Made by a program: the position numbers and the translations under genes
DNA from: Ignavibacteria bacterium
GTDB taxonomy: Bacteria > Bacteroidota > Ignavibacteria > Tepidaquicellales > OLB5
DNA: 10,371 nucleotides
Direction of reading: 5' to 3'
Assembly: GCA_030835005.1 (NCBI GenBank)
Contig: JAUQWT010000054.1
Coordinates: forward strand, 1-10,371
Notes under the pieces: model-generated
The model's database searches: none
What the model was told of the DNA's origin: nothing
Seen by the model: only the letters and a program-made list of their open reading frames with translations
Part shown: piece by piece, positions 7,492 through 10,371 of the stretch
Layout: every line of letters begins with the position of its first letter
Numbering within the stretch: the stretch's first letter is position 1

Positions 7492-7526
7492 AAAGGCGGC
7501 CTGACAAACCGCCTTTAGTTTTTTTT
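7492..7526 (+). terminator. Rho-independent terminator of the lipoprotein gene
   Basis: An 8-bp perfect stem AAAGGCGG / CCGCCTTT (7492-7499 and 7509-7516) with a 9-nt loop is followed by AG and eight T residues (7519-7526). It lies 26 bp after the lipoprotein stop. On the minus strand the hairpin is not followed by a T-run, so it should act mainly on plus-strand transcription, separating it from the convergent SRPBCC-VOC gene. Confidence 0.85.
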
Positions 7527-7548
7527 CTGCTTTTTTCGTTCTGGCTTT

Positions 7549-8391
7549 TTACTTATGATAACATCCCAGCTCTATTAAATTCCCATCGGGATCCCGCAGA
7601 TAAACCGATGTCATCGTTCCCATAGCACCGGTTCTTTCTACCGGACCTTCTATAATAACTGCTTTTTTTGATTTAAGCCAAGCCATTACCGCTTCAAACG
7701 GTGCCTTTGATACAAAACAAATATCCGTGGTGCCGGGAAACGGCTTTGCCGCTACTGGCTGGTACTCTCCCCCTGCCTGGTGCAGGTTTATTTTCTGATT
7801 CCCGAACTTAAGGGCCTTTCTGCCCTCCTGGAAAGTTATGACCTCAAGCCCGAGTATTTCATGGTAGAACCGGCAAGTATTTTCAATATCGCTTACTGTC
7901 AATACTATATGGTCAACTCCGCCAACAAGCGGCCCGCTGAAATAAAGGCTTTCGTTTTCCCTAAGATATCTGTCTAAGTTGTTGAAAACCTTTTGCATTT
8001 GGCGCGAGTGAAATCGTGAGAAGTTTATGAATCTTGATACTACACCAAGCCATGCCCGGTTAACGCTCAGATCAATTTCAAGCGAGAGCTCTGTTTTCCC
8101 GCCCTTATCTTCAAAGCGCCAGTATGTCTCGCCAACCCATGAACCTTCAACATAATCAATAGCAAGCAGTTTGTTAGGCCTGAAGCCGCTTACTACAGAC
8201 TTCCATCTGACAAACATTCCGTTATGCACATCAACTATCGTGCCAATAATCCCGGGATCAAGATATTGGAGCTCAAAGCTTATCTCGCGCGGCCACCACT
8301 TATGGTATGAGGCAATATCTGTCAGCACGCGGTAAACATAATCTACGCGGTAGTTGAATATCCTGGAATCTTTAGCTTTAAGCTCACCCAT
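7549..8391 (-). CDS. SRPBCC (START-like) domain fused to GLOD5-like VOC glyoxalase domain
   Basis: A 280-residue two-domain cytoplasmic protein. Residues 1 to about 147 resemble a polyketide-cyclase/START-like (SRPBCC) domain: an opening beta-strand, VYRVLTDIASYHKWWPREI (19-37), a GMFVRWKSVVSGFRP strand pair, WRFEDKGGKTELSLEIDL, and a long C-terminal helix (119-146). Residues 153-280 are a VOC domain: GGVDHIVLTVSDIENTCRFY (157-176), GRKALKFGNQKINLHQAG (190-207), EGPVERTGAMG, and VYLRDPDGNLIEL. H161, H204 and E274 occupy metal-ligand positions of the glyoxalase superfamily. This part closely resembles animal GLOD5 and bacterial 'VOC family virulence protein' sequences. Neither substrate is known. 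The ATG at 8391 has a good AGGAG 9 nt upstream and a promoter-like element beyond it. It converges with the lipoprotein gene. Confidence 0.88.
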   Translation of the reverse strand: MGELKAKDSRIFNYRVDYVYRVLTDIASYHKWWPREISFELQYLDPGIIGTIVDVHNGMFVRWKSVVSGFRPNKLLAIDYVEGSWVGETYWRFEDKGGKTELSLEIDLSVNRAWLGVVSRFINFSRFHSRQMQKVFNNLDRYLRENESLYFSGPLVGGVDHIVLTVSDIENTCRFYHEILGLEVITFQEGRKALKFGNQKINLHQAGGEYQPVAAKPFPGTTDICFVSKAPFEAVMAWLKSKKAVIIEGPVERTGAMGTMTSVYLRDPDGNLIELGCYHK

Positions 8392-8400
8392 GAAACAAAA

Positions 8401-8405
8401 CTCCT
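8401..8405 (-). promoter_or_regulatory. Strong Shine-Dalgarno of the SRPBCC-VOC gene
   Basis: AGGAG on the minus strand, 9 nt before the ATG at 8391. It is the clearest ribosome-binding site in the window and fixes this start. Confidence 0.8.
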
Positions 8406-8425
8406 GTTAATGAAATGCAGAAGTA

Positions 8426-8456
8426 CAAAATTAAGAAAAGATGTAGTTGGTATAAA
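8426..8456 (-). promoter_or_regulatory. Putative Bacteroidota-type promoter of the SRPBCC-VOC gene
   Basis: On the minus strand TTTA (8456-8453) is followed by exactly 19 nt and then TAATTTTG (8433-8426). This matches the Bacteroidota housekeeping promoter pattern TTTG-N19/20-TAnnTTTG with one mismatch. Transcription would start a few bases downstream, near 8419, giving a short leader that contains the AGGAG site. It suggests the SRPBCC-VOC gene is transcribed on its own rather than with the upstream 93-residue gene. Confidence 0.6.
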
Positions 8457-8487
8457 GGGAGTTTTTGTTGGATTTTTTCGCAGGGAT

Positions 8488-8504
8488 CGTTCCCCGAACG
8501 TTCG
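8488..8504. repeat. Small inverted repeats (CGTTC-CCC-GAACG and CGAACGTTCG)
   Basis: Between the 93-residue gene and the SRPBCC-VOC promoter are two overlapping inverted repeats: a 5-bp stem with CCC loop at 8488-8500, and a perfect 10-bp palindrome CGAACGTTCG at 8495-8504. GAACGTT recurs at 8543-8549. No T-run follows on either strand. It lies about 30-50 bp upstream of the putative -33 element, so it could be an upstream operator or a weak transcript end; neither is shown. Confidence 0.35.
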
Positions 8505-8534
8505 CTTTGTGTGCCGTTTGTTCTGAGTCCCTTA

Positions 8535-8816
8535 TTAGATCGGAACGTTTACCTCTTCGTAATAACAAACAGCGCCGAATCCCTTAACATAATATTCCTT
8601 CAGGTAACTCATTATGTTCCCAAGTGCCCCGCGATTGCAGAGCATTTGCACTTTACAGATATCTTTCTCGTCAGCATCCGAAGGCCTTCCGCCTTTGAAT
8701 TCCTGCTGAATATAATATACGATATCAAACTTCTTTATGTTGGGAATTAAATGCTCTGCATACTCGGGCTTGAGCACAACATTAACTACAAAATGCGGTG
8801 TGGATACTGTAAACAT
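8535..8816 (-). CDS. Small protein of unknown function (possible PII/ferredoxin-like fold)
   Basis: A 93-residue protein, ATG at 8816, which I do not recognise with certainty. It has no signal peptide or membrane segment. The predicted order is a strand (HFVVNVVL, 8-15), a helix (PEYAEHLIPNIKKF), a strand (DIVYYIQQEF), a polar loop with GGRPSDADEKD (42-52), a strand (ICKVQMLC), a helix (RGALGNIMSYLKEYYV), and a strand (GFGAVCYYEEVNV). This beta-alpha-beta-beta-alpha-beta pattern with a flexible central loop resembles PII/CutA-like ferredoxin-fold proteins, but the family's signature residues are not evident, so this is only an inference. It begins 8 bp after the stop of the transposase gene, with an AT-rich stretch between and no obvious ribosome-binding site. 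The coding call rests on its length, ATG start and consistent amino-acid make-up. Confidence 0.7.
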   Translation of the reverse strand: MFTVSTPHFVVNVVLKPEYAEHLIPNIKKFDIVYYIQQEFKGGRPSDADEKDICKVQMLCNRGALGNIMSYLKEYYVKGFGAVCYYEEVNVPI

Positions 8817-8824
8817 GGATGTTA

Positions 8825-9382
8825 TTAATTAATTAAATTAATATAAAATTCTTCAGCTTTCTTTGTTCTTTCTGTTTCTGTCAAACTTTCCGCGCATGAT
8901 AAATTTTCAATATCTTCGTCCCACCTCAATGGGTTAGTTCTAATATAATCCGAAATATTGCTTAGTCCTCTTTCATTCCAAACGACATGATCAAAATAAT
9001 ATCTTTGCCAGCGAAAATCTTCGTGTCCTTCCAACAATCTTACTTTTCTGCTTACTCCTGATTTATAAGAACCCACAATATCCTGTAGGCGGCTGGCTTG
9101 CCTGCCACTGCTTGTTTCGTGAATATATATAACCACGTGAACGTGGTTCGACATAACAACAAATTCTCCAGTTTCAACATCTTCATAATGCCTTGGAATA
9201 GCTCTTATGTCATTAAATGCGATCATGCCTGCACTATTCAGGTTCATTTGCTCTTTGGTCACACTTCCGAAAAGACATTCCCGGTTCTTAACACAAATAG
9301 TCACAAAATATGCTCCCGGTGTGCTGTAGTCGTAATCCTTTAATCTGAGGGATTTGTATTTCTTAAAACGATTTTCGGTCAC
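8825..9382 (-). CDS. REP-associated tyrosine transposase (RAYT, IS200-like Y1 family)
   Basis: A 185-residue single-strand HUH nuclease of the Y1 transposase superfamily. Family features are RLKDYDYSTPGAYFVTICVKNRE (13-35), the HUH motif SNHVHVVI with H80 and H82, LQDIVGSYKSGVSRKV (99-114), WQRYYFDHVVWNERGL (125-140) and DYIRTNPLRW (145-154). By comparison with E. coli TnpA-REP, Y146 in the DYI..NP motif is the probable nucleophile. RAYTs bind and cut REP palindromes headed by GTAG. Such elements are present here: one 16 bp upstream of the start and one inside this frame, decoded as GRQASRLQ (93-100). The start is GTG at 9382. No full IS ends or target duplication are seen, so this looks like a domesticated or solitary RAYT rather than a complete insertion sequence. 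The frame is intact. Confidence 0.9.
   Translation of the reverse strand: MTENRFKKYKSLRLKDYDYSTPGAYFVTICVKNRECLFGSVTKEQMNLNSAGMIAFNDIRAIPRHYEDVETGEFVVMSNHVHVVIYIHETSSGRQASRLQDIVGSYKSGVSRKVRLLEGHEDFRWQRYYFDHVVWNERGLSNISDYIRTNPLRWDEDIENLSCAESLTETERTKKAEEFYINLIN
9085..9106 (+). repeat. REP-like element, copy inside the RAYT coding sequence
   Basis: On the plus strand GTAG (9085-9088) is followed by GC and an imperfect palindrome GGCTGGC-TT-GCCTGCC with one T-T mismatch. It matches the upstream copy (9399-9421, opposite strand) at 21 of 23 positions when one flanking base is included. It is read through in frame by the transposase, in the variable loop between the HUH strand and the following conserved helix, and it does not break the frame. 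Confidence 0.75.
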
Positions 9383-9398
9383 TTGTAATTATTGCTTG

Positions 9399-9421
9399 CG
9401 GCAGGCAAGCCTGCCGTCTAC
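9399..9421 (-). repeat. REP-like element upstream of the RAYT gene
   Basis: Read on the minus strand: GTAG (9421-9418), one A, then CGGCAGGC-TT-GCCTGCCG (9416-9399), an 8-bp perfect stem with a TT centre. A conserved GTAG 5' to a hairpin is the defining form of REP elements recognised by RAYTs. It ends 16 bp before the GTG start of the transposase, a usual position for the cognate REP, and lies between that gene and the upstream unknown gene. Confidence 0.8.
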
Positions 9422-9455
9422 AGTTCTTATCGTTCTGTTTCTTATTTCACGTTTA

Positions 9456-10346
9456 TCATTCCCAAAATGTCTCTGTGATCTTCCTGATATAGTCCAGCCT
9501 TGCCAGTTTTTTCAAAACATCCTTAAATCCCGCCTGGCGGGAACTTCCTATTACAAGCCACTCTTTTTCGCTGCAGCCGGAGCGGCCTTTTGAGCCCTTC
9601 ATTACTGATGCCGTTGGGTCAATAGCATACACTTCCTCATATATCTTGTCATCAGCGGGAATACAAAACTCATAACTTATCGCGCTTTTGTCTCCGCTGG
9701 AATGAACCCTGTAGCCGTCATCTGTGAACGGAGTAAGGTCAATCCTTATTTTCTTTTCAAAATACGGCAATTCATATCCTCGTACGTTGTAAAATGCAGC
9801 TATCGGATCCAGCCTGTAGCCTTCCATGTTTGCTGTATTAGTATCCCCGAATATTATCCCGTATTTTATGAATGCCTTTAAGAAAATATCCTTATCAATA
9901 AATGCTGCAAGCTCGAGGTCTTCACTGGTTTTTTGCAGGGGGATAGTAAACCCATCCTGGATCTGCAGTTCATAGTCCCATATTTTTTCATCACCAAGCT
10001 TACTATTATCGTGTGGCGGGATATACTCTTTCAACTTTCCGGCAACAATTGCTTCGGTGTTTTGGTGCTCTTCAATATCAAGAATTATCCAGCAAGTGTC
10101 GGGGTTAGTTTCCTGCCGGGCTTCAGGTGCAAGCATAATGCCCGCTGCGTCAATCCTGTAGCCTGTTGCGCTTTGGTGATCTGGGTTGCTGTCGCCGATG
10201 ATTATTCCATAGTAGATCGTGCCGTGGATCATAACGTCACGGTTTTCGTATTCACCAAAGAGAATTGATTCGCCGTCAGATTTGTTTTTTGAAATAACGG
10301 GTATTGCTCCGCCTCCGGGGAATACAATTTCCCATTGCCAGAACAT
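9456..10346 (-). CDS. Protein of unknown function with internal repeats (possibly extends past right edge)
   Basis: A 296-residue acidic, aromatic-rich protein that I do not recognise. It has no signal peptide or membrane segment. It contains a duplication. WQWEIVFPGGGAIP...YYGIIIGDSN...GYRIDAAGI (3-70) aligns with WDYELQIQDGFTIP...KYGIIFGDTN...GYRLDPIAAF (123-185). A shorter third start, ISYEFCIPADDKIYEEV, follows at 223. Units of 100-120 residues with strand-rich composition suggest repeated beta domains. The ATG at 10346 is preceded by AAGGG and AGGGG, which could be ribosome-binding sites. However, the frame is open to the window end (codons KSGKGQGH before the Met), and this stretch resembles the SGDKSA lead-in to the third unit, so the true start may lie outside. 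Near the C-terminus a GC-rich palindrome is embedded in frame as SRQAG. Confidence 0.75.
   Translation of the reverse strand: MFWQWEIVFPGGGAIPVISKNKSDGESILFGEYENRDVMIHGTIYYGIIIGDSNPDHQSATGYRIDAAGIMLAPEARQETNPDTCWIILDIEEHQNTEAIVAGKLKEYIPPHDNSKLGDEKIWDYELQIQDGFTIPLQKTSEDLELAAFIDKDIFLKAFIKYGIIFGDTNTANMEGYRLDPIAAFYNVRGYELPYFEKKIRIDLTPFTDDGYRVHSSGDKSAISYEFCIPADDKIYEEVYAIDPTASVMKGSKGRSGCSEKEWLVIGSSRQAGFKDVLKKLARLDYIRKITETFWE
9528..9542. repeat. GC-rich palindrome within the coding sequence (TCCCGCC-T-GGCGGGA)
   Basis: A perfect 7-bp inverted repeat around one base, inside the last 30 codons of the unknown gene, where it is decoded as part of GSSRQAGFKDV (267-277). Its arms share TCCCGC/GCGGGA with the palindrome upstream of acn, and it is clearly more GC-rich than the surrounding coding sequence. 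It lacks the GTAG head of the REP-like pair. Confidence 0.6.
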
Positions 10347-10371
10347 ATGCCCCTGTCCCTTGCCTGATTTG

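Noticed and set aside
8415..8750. Plus-strand open frame of 111 codons
   Set aside because: It mostly lies antisense to the 93-residue gene and runs through the promoter and inverted repeats of the SRPBCC-VOC gene; no domain signal and no ribosome-binding site.
8825..9422. Complete insertion sequence around the transposase
   Set aside because: There is no target-site duplication or second end beyond the gene's 3' side; the palindromes fit a REP/RAYT arrangement better than IS200 ends.
1..10371. CRISPR array, tRNA or toxin-antitoxin pair
   Set aside because: No regularly spaced direct repeats, no cloverleaf sequence and no small gene pair with known toxin or antitoxin motifs were seen.

Overview
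The window (about 10.4 kb, moderate to low GC) looks like an ordinary chromosomal segment of a bacterium in the Bacteroidota / Chlorobi-Ignavibacteria group. The signs are weak or absent Shine-Dalgarno sites at most genes, a near-consensus TTTG-N19-TAnnTTTG type promoter at 8426-8456, a mitochondrial-type aconitase, a PolB-type 3'-5' exonuclease starting MLDRINLKNILVLDIETVP as in Bacteroidota homologues, and an RsiV-like lipoprotein. The group is an inference from these features; no rRNA or other marker gene is present to fix it.

Layout. Positions 1-5751 are all on the minus strand. Read in the direction of transcription (right to left) they are: RNase HII (rnhB), YraN nuclease-fold protein, PolB-type 3'-5' exonuclease, a 188-280 bp spacer with a dispersed palindrome, aconitase (acn), a membrane-anchored rhodanese, a DUF5996-type protein, and the first 32 codons of exodeoxyribonuclease III (xth), cut by the window edge. 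Divergently, from 5845, come a ComF-family phosphoribosyltransferase and a DUF3298/RsiV-like lipoprotein, closed by a good intrinsic terminator at 7492-7526. The rest is again minus strand: a large protein of unknown function with internal repeats (right edge), a REP-associated tyrosine transposase (RAYT), a 93-residue protein of unknown function, and an SRPBCC-VOC (GLOD5-like glyoxalase) fusion protein.

How the genes work together. rnhB, yraN and the exonuclease form a tight nucleic-acid-maintenance cluster. rnhB and yraN are in the same frame, separated by nothing but one stop codon, and both appear to use TTG starts. Aconitase is a TCA-cycle enzyme and probably shares its transcript with the rhodanese.

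The most interesting signal is around the RAYT. Two copies of a GTAG-headed imperfect palindrome, the classical architecture of a REP element, lie in inverted orientation. One is 16 bp upstream of the RAYT start. The other is inside the RAYT reading frame, where it is decoded as GRQASRLQ. A different GC-rich palindrome is embedded in frame in the neighbouring gene (SRQAG) and another lies in the leader of acn. I see no CRISPR array, tRNA, rRNA, prophage or recognisable defence system.
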